Counted from the first letter of the stretch, positions 9,113 through 23,184 are shown. The stretch: 35,536 bases of DNA from an uncultured Roseburia sp. (GCA_945836255.1 CAMAKU010000006.1:1-35536), one strand, 5' to 3'. Translations and numbers: made by a program. The notes: generated from the sequence alone by a model not told the origin.

Positions 9113-9148
9113 TTAGGGAGATTCCGTGTGGAGTCTCCCTAATTGTTT
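9113..9148 (+). terminator. Putative rho-independent terminator
   Basis: TTAGGGAGA ttccgtgtggag TCTCCCTAA followed by TTGTTT. Confidence 0.65.
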
Positions 9149-9159
9149 GATTCTGGAAG

Positions 9160-9189
9160 ATGACATGCGGGCGTTGCTTGTGTTATACT
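9160..9189 (+). promoter_or_regulatory. Predicted promoter for the GH18 gene
   Basis: ATGACA (9160-9165), 18-nt spacer, TATACT (9184-9189). Confidence 0.45.
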
Positions 9190-9226
9190 AACAAAAACAA
9201 AAGAACCGTATATTAATGGAGGCAAC

Positions 9227-10966
9227 ATGGAGAGAAAGAACGGAAGGAATCGGTTTTTGGACAGAAGAGGACAGATTCCGATATATCAATATGCAATAGC
9301 AATCGCGGTACTGGTAGTGATTATCATTGGCATGATTTTTGTGATTCGCAGATATACACCTACCAAGGAACACATGAGCCTGGAGGATTTCTATGTTTTG
9401 ACTGTTGAGAATGAGGCGGCAGTCATTGTCAACGGAGAATACAAAGAGGTGACAACGGAGGATGAGGCGATTCATGCCGTGGCCATTGACGGCAATGTCT
9501 ATCTGGAGATCGGGTTCCTCAAAGATGTTCTGGATGACGGCTATGTATATGATGCCACAGAAGGAATCCTGCGGTATGTGACCGATAAGGATGTGGTATC
9601 AGCATCCCTGAACAGTGATGCTTACACCGTGGGCAAGACAAGAGAGTCCTTGGGTAAGGACGTTGTGATAGCGCAAAATGGCAATTACTTTGTTGCGCTG
9701 GATTTTATCACCATGTATACAGACCTGTCTTATAGCGTTGCGGAAGCGCCGAACCGGGTGATGATTGAGACGGCCGGTTACACCAAGAAAGTGGCGACTC
9801 TGAAAAAAGATGCCGCATTGCGACGGTTTGGTGGTGTTAAGAGCAAGATTTTAAAAGATGCGCAAAAGGGCGATGAGTTGATCGTGCTGGAGGACTATGG
9901 AAAATGGAGTCATGTGCTGACGGAGGATGGCGTTCTGGCATGTGTGCAGAATCGACGATTATCCAAGATTACGGAGCAGACGGTGGAGGCAACGCTTCCG
10001 GAGCGTACGTACAACCATCTGACCGTGAATGGCGACATTATCCTGGGCTGGCATCAGGTCACATCGGCCGCCGGCAACAGCAAGGTGTCTGAGGCGGTGG
10101 CATCTACGGGAATCACCGTTGTTTCGCCCACCTGGTTCTATCTGGATGATAATCAGGGCGGCATCGCCAGTCTTGCCAGCAGCGACTATGTTTCCTACTG
10201 CCATGAGAACAATATTCAGGTATGGGGATTAGTAAGCAATCTGGAGAATAAAAATGTGGATACCACCACAGTGCTCAATACCACATCTGCCAGAGACAAT
10301 CTGGTGAACAATCTGATTACCCAGGCCATCACATATAATCTGGACGGTATTAATGTGGATATGGAGGCACTGAGCGTTGCGGCGAAAGACGGCTATATCG
10401 AATTTATCAGAGAACTGTCAATCAAGTGCGAAAAGAATGATATTATTCTCTCTGTGGACAATTATGTGCCGACGGATTCCACGGCGTTTTACAATCGCAG
10501 CGTGCAGGCTGACTATGCGGACTATGTCATCATCATGGCATACGACGAGCATTATGCAGGGGATGATGAAGCGGGCTCGGTAGCGTCCATCGGTTTTGTG
10601 GAAGAGGGCGTCAAGAATACCTTGGCAGAAGTTCCGGCAGAGCAGATCATTTTGGGCATGCCATTTTACGCCCGTGTCTGGAAGTCCTCTGCGGATGGGC
10701 TGAGCAGCAGCGCATACGGTATGGATGAACTGGAGGCGTTTCTGGAACGGAATGGCGCAGTGAAGACCTGGTCAGAGAAAGACGGACAGTATTATGCGGA
10801 ATTCTCGGACGGCACAGCGACCTATATGGCATGGGTGGAAGATGTGACATCACTGGGCAAGAAACTGGATGTGATGAAAGCCAATCATCTGGCAGGCGCC
10901 GCTTTTTGGAAACTTGGTTTCGAGACAGACGCCGTGTGGGATACGGTGAGCAATTATTTCAAATAA
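9227..10966 (+). CDS. Membrane-anchored GH18-family glycoside hydrolase with SH3-like region (YaaH/SleL-like peptidoglycan or spore hydrolase candidate)
   Basis: 579 aa; N-terminal TM; SH3-like ALRRFGGVKSKILKDAQKGDELIVLEDYGKWSHV; GH18 active-site LDGINVDMEAL; YVIIMAYDEHYAGDDEAGSVA and ILGMPFYARVW. Confidence 0.88.
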   Translation: MERKNGRNRFLDRRGQIPIYQYAIAIAVLVVIIIGMIFVIRRYTPTKEHMSLEDFYVLTVENEAAVIVNGEYKEVTTEDEAIHAVAIDGNVYLEIGFLKDVLDDGYVYDATEGILRYVTDKDVVSASLNSDAYTVGKTRESLGKDVVIAQNGNYFVALDFITMYTDLSYSVAEAPNRVMIETAGYTKKVATLKKDAALRRFGGVKSKILKDAQKGDELIVLEDYGKWSHVLTEDGVLACVQNRRLSKITEQTVEATLPERTYNHLTVNGDIILGWHQVTSAAGNSKVSEAVASTGITVVSPTWFYLDDNQGGIASLASSDYVSYCHENNIQVWGLVSNLENKNVDTTTVLNTTSARDNLVNNLITQAITYNLDGINVDMEALSVAAKDGYIEFIRELSIKCEKNDIILSVDNYVPTDSTAFYNRSVQADYADYVIIMAYDEHYAGDDEAGSVASIGFVEEGVKNTLAEVPAEQIILGMPFYARVWKSSADGLSSSAYGMDELEAFLERNGAVKTWSEKDGQYYAEFSDGTATYMAWVEDVTSLGKKLDVMKANHLAGAAFWKLGFETDAVWDTVSNYFK

Positions 10967-11048
10967 ACATATGACAAAGATAAACTGTCATTACATATTC
11001 CGGTGAAATGAGCCATATAGTTATAGTAAGGAAGCATACTGTGATATT

Positions 11049-11777
11049 ATGAAGCAAAAAATCGAAATATGTATGGCAGTTTTATTTATTGCCGTAAGTG
11101 TGCTGGTGAGTGTCTGGAGTGTCAGGACGGTTACCAGCAAACAGATTGCCGCACAGACAAAAGTGGTCATTGACGCCGGGCATGGGGGAGACGATCCGGG
11201 AAAGGTGGCAGCGGACGGTACCAAGGAAAAGGATATCAATCTGGAAATTGGCCTGCGTCTGGGAGAATATTTAAAAGAACAGGGGATGTCCGTCCATTAT
11301 ACGCGGCAGACCGACCGGGGGTTGTACAGTGAAGGGGAATCCGCCACAAAGGCGGCTGACTTGCAGAAGCGTTGCCGAATCGTGGAGAATATCCAGCCGG
11401 ATATTACCATAAGCATTCATCAGAACAGTTACAGCGACAGCAGCATTTCCGGTGCGCAGGTCTTCTACTACACCACCTCGGAGGAGAGCAAACGGCTGGG
11501 AGAAGCCATACAGGAGCAACTGGTCCGCTGTGTGGATCCTACAAATCACAGGAAAGCGAAGGCGAATGACAGTTACTATATCTTGAAGAAGACGGTCAGC
11601 CCCACGGTAATCGTTGAGTGCGGCTTCTTAAGTAATGAAAAAGAATGCGAAAAATTGCAGCAGTCCGCGTACCAGAAGAAGTTGGTGGAGGGGATTTATC
11701 AAGGGATTTTGCAGTATCGGCAGGCTGCGGATTCGGCAGATTCTACGGGCGCTTCCGAGACAAACGCCGAAAGATAA
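11049..11777 (+). CDS. N-acetylmuramoyl-L-alanine amidase (Amidase_3, CwlD-like)
   Basis: 242 aa; TM anchor; VVIDAGHGGDDPGKVA, SIHQNSYSD, VIVECGFLSNEKE. Confidence 0.93.
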   Translation: MKQKIEICMAVLFIAVSVLVSVWSVRTVTSKQIAAQTKVVIDAGHGGDDPGKVAADGTKEKDINLEIGLRLGEYLKEQGMSVHYTRQTDRGLYSEGESATKAADLQKRCRIVENIQPDITISIHQNSYSDSSISGAQVFYYTTSEESKRLGEAIQEQLVRCVDPTNHRKAKANDSYYILKKTVSPTVIVECGFLSNEKECEKLQQSAYQKKLVEGIYQGILQYRQAADSADSTGASETNAER

Positions 11778-11781
11778 ATGA

Positions 11782-11809
11782 TTGTCATATCGTTTAAAAG
11801 TGATATAAT
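11782..11809 (+). promoter_or_regulatory. Predicted promoter immediately upstream of the Sua5/TsaC start
   Basis: TTGTCA (11782-11787), 16-nt spacer, perfect TATAAT (11804-11809). Confidence 0.5.
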
Positions 11810-11816
11810 GAGGAAT

Positions 11817-12866
11817 ATGAAAACGAGAGTATTTGTGGCTTTGGATAATCAGATAAAGGAGCAGGAATTGCAGGAGGCTTCATCGGTCATCCGTGCAGGG
11901 GGATTAGTTGCATTTCCTACAGAGACCGTTTATGGTCTGGGTGGAGATGCCACCAACCCGTCGGCTTCCCGCAAGATTTATGAGGCAAAGGGTCGTCCGT
12001 CGGATAACCCTTTGATTGTTCATATAGCACATTTTTCCCAGTTGGAAGATATCGTCTCGGAGGTGCCAAAGGAGGCACGCATTCTGGCAGAACATTTCTG
12101 GCCGGGGCCGTTGACTATGATTCTGCCCAAGAATGAGCAGATTCCTTATGAGACCACCGGAGGGCTGGATACGGTGGCGATACGGATGCCGTCCCATCCG
12201 GTTGCTCGTGCTTTTCTGGAGGATAGCGGCTGTATGATTGCTGCGCCCAGTGCCAATACATCGGGCCGGCCCAGTCCCACCACAGCGCAGCATGTGTGGG
12301 AGGATTTGCAGGGACGGATTGATGTAATTCTGGATGGCGGTGCCGTGGGGATTGGGATTGAGTCGACAATCATCGATCTGACGGAGGAGACACCGGTGAT
12401 TCTTCGCCCCGGCTTCATCACACAGGAGATGCTGCAAGAGGTGTTAGGTACGGTGAAGATGGATCCCGGGATTGACGGCAGTGATAGTCACCAGCCGCCG
12501 AAAGCACCGGGGATGCGTTACCGGCACTATGCGCCGAAGGCGGAACTGACCATTGTGGAAGGACGGCAGGAGGATGTGGTTGCCAGAATCAACCAGTTGA
12601 GTGCACAGGCCGTTTGTAGGGGCAAGCGGGTCGGTGTACTTGCCACGGAAGAGACGAAGGAATTCTACCACGCGGAGTATGTGATTGCCATCGGACAGCG
12701 GGATGATGAGGCCGAGATTGCCAGACATTTGTTTGATGTGTTGCGGCAGTTTGATGCGCTGGAGGTGGATGTGATTTATTCTGAGAGTTTTGATACGGCA
12801 GGTCTCGGACAGGCTATTATGAACCGTCTGTTAAAAGCGGCGGGACATAAGCGCATTTTTGTATAG
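11817..12866 (+). CDS. L-threonylcarbamoyladenylate synthase (Sua5/YwlC/TsaC family)
   Basis: GGLVAFPTETVYGLGGDATN, KGRPSDNPLIVHI, WPGPLTMIL, SANTSGRPSPT, C-terminal Sua5 domain PGMRYRHYAPKAEL. Start placed at 11817 (MKTRVFVAL); the track start at 11778 includes the promoter. Confidence 0.95.
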   Translation: MKTRVFVALDNQIKEQELQEASSVIRAGGLVAFPTETVYGLGGDATNPSASRKIYEAKGRPSDNPLIVHIAHFSQLEDIVSEVPKEARILAEHFWPGPLTMILPKNEQIPYETTGGLDTVAIRMPSHPVARAFLEDSGCMIAAPSANTSGRPSPTTAQHVWEDLQGRIDVILDGGAVGIGIESTIIDLTEETPVILRPGFITQEMLQEVLGTVKMDPGIDGSDSHQPPKAPGMRYRHYAPKAELTIVEGRQEDVVARINQLSAQAVCRGKRVGVLATEETKEFYHAEYVIAIGQRDDEAEIARHLFDVLRQFDALEVDVIYSESFDTAGLGQAIMNRLLKAAGHKRIFV

Positions 12867-12888
12867 ACAGGTTTTTATGGAGAAGAAT

Positions 12889-13362
12889 ATGGGTACAGTA
12901 AAGAGAGTGATATTTGCAGTGGGCAGCGGGACTTCCCGCGCACCTATGGCAGCGGCGGTGATGAAGCAGATGGCGCAGGGAATGGACATGGAGGTACTGG
13001 CCAGAGGCGTCGTGGTACAGTTTCCGGAGCCGATGAATCAGAAGACGGAGGCAGTGCTGATCAGCAACGGCATTGCACCGGACAATTTCGCTGCGGAGCA
13101 ATTGACGGATCAGGATGTGATTCCGGGCACATTGATTTTTACCATGGAGGAATCTCAGCGCGCCACCATCATGGAGGAGATTGCCGGCGCTAGCGAGGAC
13201 AATACATTTGTTTTATCCACTTATGTGGGAGATGAGATTGAGATTCTGGATCCGTATGGAGCGCCGTTGCAGACCTACGGCCTGTGCTTCGAGGTGATTA
13301 AGCGGTCCATTGAGAAACTGCTGGCGCTGATGCAGCAGGAAGACAAGGGGGAAGAATCATGA
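12889..13362 (+). CDS. Low-molecular-weight protein phosphatase family (YwlE-like) protein with substituted catalytic Cys
   Basis: VIFAVGSGTSRAPMAAAVM aligns with VCTGNTCRSPMAEA of LMW-PTP/YwlE but has Val in place of Cys; DPYGAPLQTY general-acid region retained. Start at 12889 favoured by ggagaag RBS (12877 also possible). Confidence 0.8.
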   Translation: MGTVKRVIFAVGSGTSRAPMAAAVMKQMAQGMDMEVLARGVVVQFPEPMNQKTEAVLISNGIAPDNFAAEQLTDQDVIPGTLIFTMEESQRATIMEEIAGASEDNTFVLSTYVGDEIEILDPYGAPLQTYGLCFEVIKRSIEKLLALMQQEDKGEES

Positions 13363-13844
13363 GTGATAAAAGAGAAGATTATATCAGTTGGGATGAGTAC
13401 TTTATGGGGGTAGCGATGCTTTCCGGTATGCGCTCCAAGGACCCGAACACACAGGTGGGGGCTTGCATTGTGAGTGATGACCATAAGATTCTGTCCATGG
13501 GCTATAACGGATTTCCCATGGGATGTTCCGACGATGAGTTCCCGTGGTGCCGTGAGGGAGATCCGTTGGAGAACAAATACTTCTACACCACTCATAGCGA
13601 ATTGAATGCGATCTTGAATTATCGTGGCGGCAGTCTGGACGGTTCCACGCTCTATGTATCGCTATTCCCGTGCAACGAGTGTGCCAAAGCCATTATACAG
13701 GCGGGCATCCGACGCATCGTTTATGATCAGGATAAATACGAACACACGCCGGCGGTCATGGCATCGAAGCGGATGTTGCGTGCAGCAGGGGTGGAGTTCC
13801 ATAAGTACGAACATACCGGCCGGGAAGTGGTAATTAATCTGTAA
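13359..13844 (+). CDS. dCMP deaminase (ComEB family)
   Basis: 161 aa; SKDPNTQVGACIVSDDHKILSMGYNGFPMGC, THSELNAIL, PCNECAKAIIQAGI zinc-deaminase motifs. Confidence 0.95.
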   Translation: MSDKREDYISWDEYFMGVAMLSGMRSKDPNTQVGACIVSDDHKILSMGYNGFPMGCSDDEFPWCREGDPLENKYFYTTHSELNAILNYRGGSLDGSTLYVSLFPCNECAKAIIQAGIRRIVYDQDKYEHTPAVMASKRMLRAAGVEFHKYEHTGREVVINL

Positions 13845-13902
13845 AAATTGATACATAAACGGAAAGTTGTCTATTGTTATTGCATTTATTAAGGAGTATT
13901 CT

Positions 13903-14202
13903 GTGAAAAGAGAACGTCATGAAGTGGCGGACACCCTGATTTTGATCGTGCAGATCGGCGTGACAATGCTGGTTCCCATCCTGTTATGTGGGATTGGCGG
14001 CGCGTGGCTGGATCAGCATTTTGGTACAAAGTGGATTGGCTTGGTAGGGTTTATTCTGGGTGCTATTGCCGGTTTTCAGAATGTGTACCGTCTGGTCAGG
14101 AAATATCTCGTAGATCAGAAGTCTCCCGGGCAGTTGCGCAGGGAGCAGGAAGAACAGGATAAGAGAGTAGTCGATGATAAAAGCATTAAAGAGATTAAAT
14201 AG
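13903..14202 (+). CDS. atpZ: AtpZ/AtpI-family small membrane protein
   Basis: TM protein KRERHEVADTLILIVQIGVTMLVPILLCGIGGAWLDQHFGTKWIGLVGFILGAIAGFQNVYRLV at the head of the atp operon; GTG start at 13903 with aaggag RBS. Confidence 0.82.
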   Translation: MKRERHEVADTLILIVQIGVTMLVPILLCGIGGAWLDQHFGTKWIGLVGFILGAIAGFQNVYRLVRKYLVDQKSPGQLRREQEEQDKRVVDDKSIKEIK

Positions 14203-14611
14203 TGCATTGCCCGGTTTGATTGCCGGCATTGTAATATGGGGCGTTCTGGTGCAGTTCATTGGAGTATGGTTTGTATCGGACAAGATCCGTTATACCAGCG
14301 GGCTCTGGATTGGAATTGCCTGTGCCATTGGGATGGCAATCCATCTGGCCGTGGTCATCGAGGAGGCCGTGCGTTTTGGCGGCGGCGATACGAAGCGGCT
14401 GTCGGTTAAGTCGGTGTTCCGATATCTTGTGGTTGTTCTTGTGTTCTTTGTTATGATGTACTTTAAGTTAGGCAACCTGATTAGTGCATTTTTAGGAGTT
14501 TTGGGGCTAAAGGTGAGTGCATATGCACAGCCTTTTATGCATAAAATGATTTTTAAGGACTTTGAGCCGGAAGAATCGTTGAATGAACAAAAAGAGGAGG
14601 TGAAATTGTGA
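14174..14611 (+). CDS. atpI: ATP synthase subunit I-like membrane protein
   Basis: 145 aa, multiple TM helices, between atpZ-like and atpB; 29-nt overlap with the upstream gene. Confidence 0.75.
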   Translation: MIKALKRLNSALPGLIAGIVIWGVLVQFIGVWFVSDKIRYTSGLWIGIACAIGMAIHLAVVIEEAVRFGGGDTKRLSVKSVFRYLVVVLVFFVMMYFKLGNLISAFLGVLGLKVSAYAQPFMHKMIFKDFEPEESLNEQKEEVKL

Positions 14612-15345
14612 ATGAAGCAATTTTAATGTCGGCTTCTGCAGATAACATTGATTTTATGATTCATGGTCTGTATTCCTTCGAACTGTTTGGACAGGAAGTC
14701 TGGATTACAACATCCCATGTATGCATAGCGATTGTTATGATGGTGCTGGTGATCTTTTCGATTATTGCCAATCGGAAGCTGGCCCACGCCACAGAAGTGC
14801 CTGATACCTTTCAGAATGTTCTGGAACTGATGGTGGAGAAATTGTCCGGCATCGTGGAGGGCAATATGGGTTCCCACGCGCCGAAGTTTACCAATTATAT
14901 CTGCACGATTTTCGTGTTTATCCTGGTAAGCAATATTTCCGGTCTTTTTGGTTTGAGACCGCCCACGGCAGATTACGGAACGACATTTGCGCTTGGTATC
15001 ATCACCTTTGCGTTGATTCACATCACAAAGTGGAGAAATCAATCGTTCAAGCAGATCTGGACCGATATGTGTTCTCCGCTACCGCCATGGTTTCCGCTGT
15101 GGCTGCCGATCAACCTGATTAGTGAAATCGCAGTTCCGATTTCGTTATCACTACGTTTGTTTGCCAATGTACTGTCCGGAACCGTAATGATGGCCCTGGT
15201 TTATGGTCTCCTTGCCAAGATAGCATATGTCTGGCCGGCAGTGCTCCATGTTTACTTTGATCTGTTTTCCGGAGCAATTCAAACATACGTATTCTGTATG
15301 TTGACAATGACATACATCACACAGTCCTATGGTGACGAAGAATAA
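14608..15345 (+). CDS. atpB: F0F1 ATP synthase subunit a
   Basis: 245 aa; NLISEIAVPISLSLRLFANVLSGTVMM with the conserved Arg; IQTYVFCMLTMTYI. Confidence 0.97.
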   Translation: MNEAILMSASADNIDFMIHGLYSFELFGQEVWITTSHVCIAIVMMVLVIFSIIANRKLAHATEVPDTFQNVLELMVEKLSGIVEGNMGSHAPKFTNYICTIFVFILVSNISGLFGLRPPTADYGTTFALGIITFALIHITKWRNQSFKQIWTDMCSPLPPWFPLWLPINLISEIAVPISLSLRLFANVLSGTVMMALVYGLLAKIAYVWPAVLHVYFDLFSGAIQTYVFCMLTMTYITQSYGDEE

Positions 15346-15355
15346 TTTATTTTAG

Positions 15356-15625
<270 letters not shown>

Positions 15626-15673
15626 TGGATGTAGTTTGGAATTTCCGAGGAAAGGAGGAACTACAGGGGAACT

Positions 15674-16176
15674 ATGACAAGATTATTTGATCTGGATTTT
15701 CAGTTGCTGTTCGATTCGGTATCGCTTGGCATTTCCGTATTCTTTCTGTTTCTGATCATGTCTTATCTGTTGTTCAATCCGGCACGTAAGTTGCTGCATG
15801 ACAGACAGGAAAAGATCCGTCAGGACATTGCTACGGCGGCTGGCGACAAAGAAGATGCGGCACGTCTGAAGGCAGAGTACGAAGAGAAACTCAAGAATGT
15901 AGATAAAGAGACGGAAGTTCTTCTGAGTGAGGCCAGACAAAAGGCACTGAAGAATGAAGCGAAGATCATTGCTGATGCAAAGGAAGAGGCGGCAAGGATT
16001 ATCGCCCGTGCCAATGAAGAGGCAGAACTTGAGAAGAAGCGGGCTGCGGACGAGATGAAGCAGGAGATGATATCCATCGCTGCCATGATGGCAGGCAAAG
16101 TCGTAGCGGCAAATATTGACACTACCATTCAGGATCGTCTGGTAGAGGAGACATTAAAGGAAATGGGTGATGCTAC

Positions 16177-16189
<13 letters not shown>
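15674..16189 (+). CDS. atpF: F0F1 ATP synthase subunit b
   Basis: 171 aa; single TM plus long charged helix, between c and delta. Confidence 0.95.
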
Positions 16190-18245
<2,056 letters not shown>

Positions 18246-18267
18246 AGAGCAAAGGCGGTGAGATGAA

Positions 18268-20608
<2,341 letters not shown>

Positions 20609-20619
20609 GGGAGGCGGAT

Positions 20620-21021
20620 ATGGCAGATAATTTGTTTACGGTGGAGATTATCACACCGGATCGGATTTTTTATCATGGGGAAGCGACCATGATTGAATTT
20701 AATACGGTGGAGGGTGAGATCGGTGTATTCAAAGATCATATCCCTTTGACCACAGTGCTTGCTCCGGGGATTGTGACAATCACAGAGCAGGAGGGTGCCA
20801 AGAAGGCTGCGGTACATGCCGGATTTGCGGAGATTTTGGGAGACAAAGTAACGCTGCTGGCGGAAGTTGCCGAATGGCCGGATGAGATTGATCTGGAGAG
20901 AGCCAGACGTGCAGAAGACCGCGCCAGAGAGCGTTTAGAGAAAAAAGATGCGAATCTGGATGTGGTCCGTGCAGAACTTGCGCTGAAGAAAGCGCTGGTT
21001 CGTCAGGATATTTTGGCATAA
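20620..21021 (+). CDS. atpC: F0F1 ATP synthase subunit epsilon
   Basis: 133 aa; FTVEIITPDRIFYHGEATMIEFNTVEGEIGVFKDHIPLTTVLAPG. Confidence 0.97.
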   Translation: MADNLFTVEIITPDRIFYHGEATMIEFNTVEGEIGVFKDHIPLTTVLAPGIVTITEQEGAKKAAVHAGFAEILGDKVTLLAEVAEWPDEIDLERARRAEDRARERLEKKDANLDVVRAELALKKALVRQDILA

Positions 21022-21033
21022 CAATGTAACAGG

Positions 21034-21069
21034 CTTCCTGTTCTGAGGGTATCGGGGCAGGAAGTTTTC
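21034..21069 (+). terminator. Rho-independent terminator of the atp operon
   Basis: CTTCCTG ... CAGGAAG stem followed by TTTT, 12 nt after the atpC stop. Confidence 0.7.
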
Positions 21070-21129
21070 CGTTGCATGGAGAACTGCTGACTGACAGCAG
21101 AATAAGAAGTGATACAGACAGGGAAAGAT

Positions 21130-23184
21130 ATGCGAGAAATAAATATCAAAATCAAACGGAGCAGTTTCTGGGGCGCACTGCTTCTGGGAATTTATTGTTC
21201 CATGGCAGCGTTTCTCTCGTTATCGAGCGAGGCGACAGTGGATAACAGTCCCGATATCGATATGCAGAGTGAATTAATGGTATTTACCAGAACGCTGTAC
21301 CGTTCTTTTTCGGCGAACCGTCTGCGAACATTCCTATTTGCTTTGGCGGTGGGATTGGTGATTTATATAGCATTACAAATCCATCGCACCTATAAGGAGC
21401 GCCTGATGCTTCTGGTGTACTCGCTGTTATTTGCTACAGCCCAACTAATTGCCATGATTTTCAAAAAGTGGGGCGGTTGGTATGCGATGATGGAGGCTAT
21501 GGAAGAGATCGGCGTCGCCCGGATACAGCCCTATCGTATTCTGGTCAAATGGAGTGCCTATGTCATCATTTGTTACGCATTGATTGCGGTGCTGCTTCAT
21601 TTCGTCAAACGGTTCATGGAGCAGGGAGCATTGGCATCCGGGCAGGAGTCGCAAACGCTGATGGGGCGTGTATGCAATAAAGGGAATCATATCATGGGAA
21701 CCGTATTTGAGATGAGTCGAAGGGATTTTTCCTGGCGTCGGTTTCTTTTGATGGCACTGTGTATGTTTGTGGCATGGCTTCCGTATTTCGTGATCTTTTA
21801 TCCGGGAACCAGCAATGAAGACACCGTGATTCAGATTATGGAATACTTTGAGATTCCCAGTTATATTCAGGATATGTCGCCAGTGCGAGGGGATGATATT
21901 TTTATCACCAATCATCATCCGTATGTACTGACACTGTTGTTTTCGCAGTTTGTTAAATTAGGATTATATTTTGAAGATATTCGGATTGGTGTGGCAGTTT
22001 ACTCCATATTACATATGAGTTTTCTGGCACTGGTATTCTCGGGATGCCTGCAATGTCTCTATCGTTGGGGCGTGTCGGGGAAACGTCTGGCTGCTATACA
22101 GTTGCTTTTGATGTTTTTCCCATTGTTCCCACTGTATAGTGTCTGCATGGTGAAAGATACGATTTATGCCGCCTTTTGTCTGATTTTTGTCATGATGATG
22201 TATCAGATTGCCAGGACAAAGGGACAGGCTCTTGGCAGCAAAGGCTTTGTGGCAGGACTCTTTGTTATCGCCTGTCTGATGGTGTTGACCAAAGTGTATG
22301 CAATGTACATTTTGCTGATTGTTGGAGTGGTATATCTATTCAAATATAGAAGATATATTCTTTCGATTCTGGTATCAATCGTAGCACCGGTGCTGTTATA
22401 CAAAGTGGTATTCTGCGGTTTGCTGTTGCCGGCGCTGCATGTGGCTCCGGGAGGAACCCAGGAAGCACTCTCTGTTCCGTTCCAGCAGACAGCCCGCTAC
22501 GTTACGGAGTATGGGGATGAGGTAACAGAGGAAGAAAGAGAAGCCATCGATGCCATCTTGCCCTACGATAAATTAACCAAATATTACGAACCGGAATTGT
22601 CAGATCCTGTCAAAAAGCATTATAATCAGGATGCAACAAAAGAAGAACTGGCAGCGTACTTTAAGGTCTGGTGGCAGATGTTATGGAAACATCCGGAGGT
22701 TTATGTAGAGTCAGTTCTGCACAATACGTACCAGTATTACGATATCAATAAGATTTCCAGTCTGGAGTACTACAAATTCAATGACTATCTGCAAAGGCAT
22801 GATAAAAAAGAGCAGTACACCTACCTATATGTAGAGAATGATGAGCAATATATCGAGCAGCGGTATGCCATCAATCAATGGATGCTTTTCATGCAGAAAG
22901 TGCCGGTATTGAATGTTTTTGCCTCGATTGGAATGCTCCCGTGGCTGTTTTTGTTTGTGTTATGTTATAATATTCGTTGGAAAAAACGAGAAGAACAGGC
23001 ACTATTGGTATTGCCGATCCTGACCATGGCAGTCTGTCTGTTGTCGCCGGATAATGGGAATACCCGATATATTATGCCGTTGTTGTACGTGTTGCCGTTT
23101 ATGTTCGCCATCGAATGCGTTCCCACGGGGAGCGCTGATCGGAGCGTAGGAAAGGAGTTCTTGGGAAATAATGGAACAAAATAA
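21130..23184 (+). CDS. Large polytopic membrane protein, DUF6020-like
   Basis: About 684 aa; many TM helices; YPGTSNEDTVIQIMEYF and NHHPYVLTLLFSQF; ATG at 21130 with agggaaag RBS preferred over GTG 21109. Confidence 0.75.
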   Translation: MREINIKIKRSSFWGALLLGIYCSMAAFLSLSSEATVDNSPDIDMQSELMVFTRTLYRSFSANRLRTFLFALAVGLVIYIALQIHRTYKERLMLLVYSLLFATAQLIAMIFKKWGGWYAMMEAMEEIGVARIQPYRILVKWSAYVIICYALIAVLLHFVKRFMEQGALASGQESQTLMGRVCNKGNHIMGTVFEMSRRDFSWRRFLLMALCMFVAWLPYFVIFYPGTSNEDTVIQIMEYFEIPSYIQDMSPVRGDDIFITNHHPYVLTLLFSQFVKLGLYFEDIRIGVAVYSILHMSFLALVFSGCLQCLYRWGVSGKRLAAIQLLLMFFPLFPLYSVCMVKDTIYAAFCLIFVMMMYQIARTKGQALGSKGFVAGLFVIACLMVLTKVYAMYILLIVGVVYLFKYRRYILSILVSIVAPVLLYKVVFCGLLLPALHVAPGGTQEALSVPFQQTARYVTEYGDEVTEEEREAIDAILPYDKLTKYYEPELSDPVKKHYNQDATKEELAAYFKVWWQMLWKHPEVYVESVLHNTYQYYDINKISSLEYYKFNDYLQRHDKKEQYTYLYVENDEQYIEQRYAINQWMLFMQKVPVLNVFASIGMLPWLFLFVLCYNIRWKKREEQALLVLPILTMAVCLLSPDNGNTRYIMPLLYVLPFMFAIECVPTGSADRSVGKEFLGNNGTK

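Noticed and set aside
11904-12437. 177-aa minus-strand ORF antisense to Sua5/TsaC
   Set aside because: Shadow ORF; Sua5 motifs on the plus strand are clear.
12889-13362. Pseudogene interpretation of the YwlE-like gene
   Set aside because: The reading frame is intact, has an RBS and retains the P-loop Arg and DPYG acid loop, so functional repurposing is more likely than decay; kept as a CDS.
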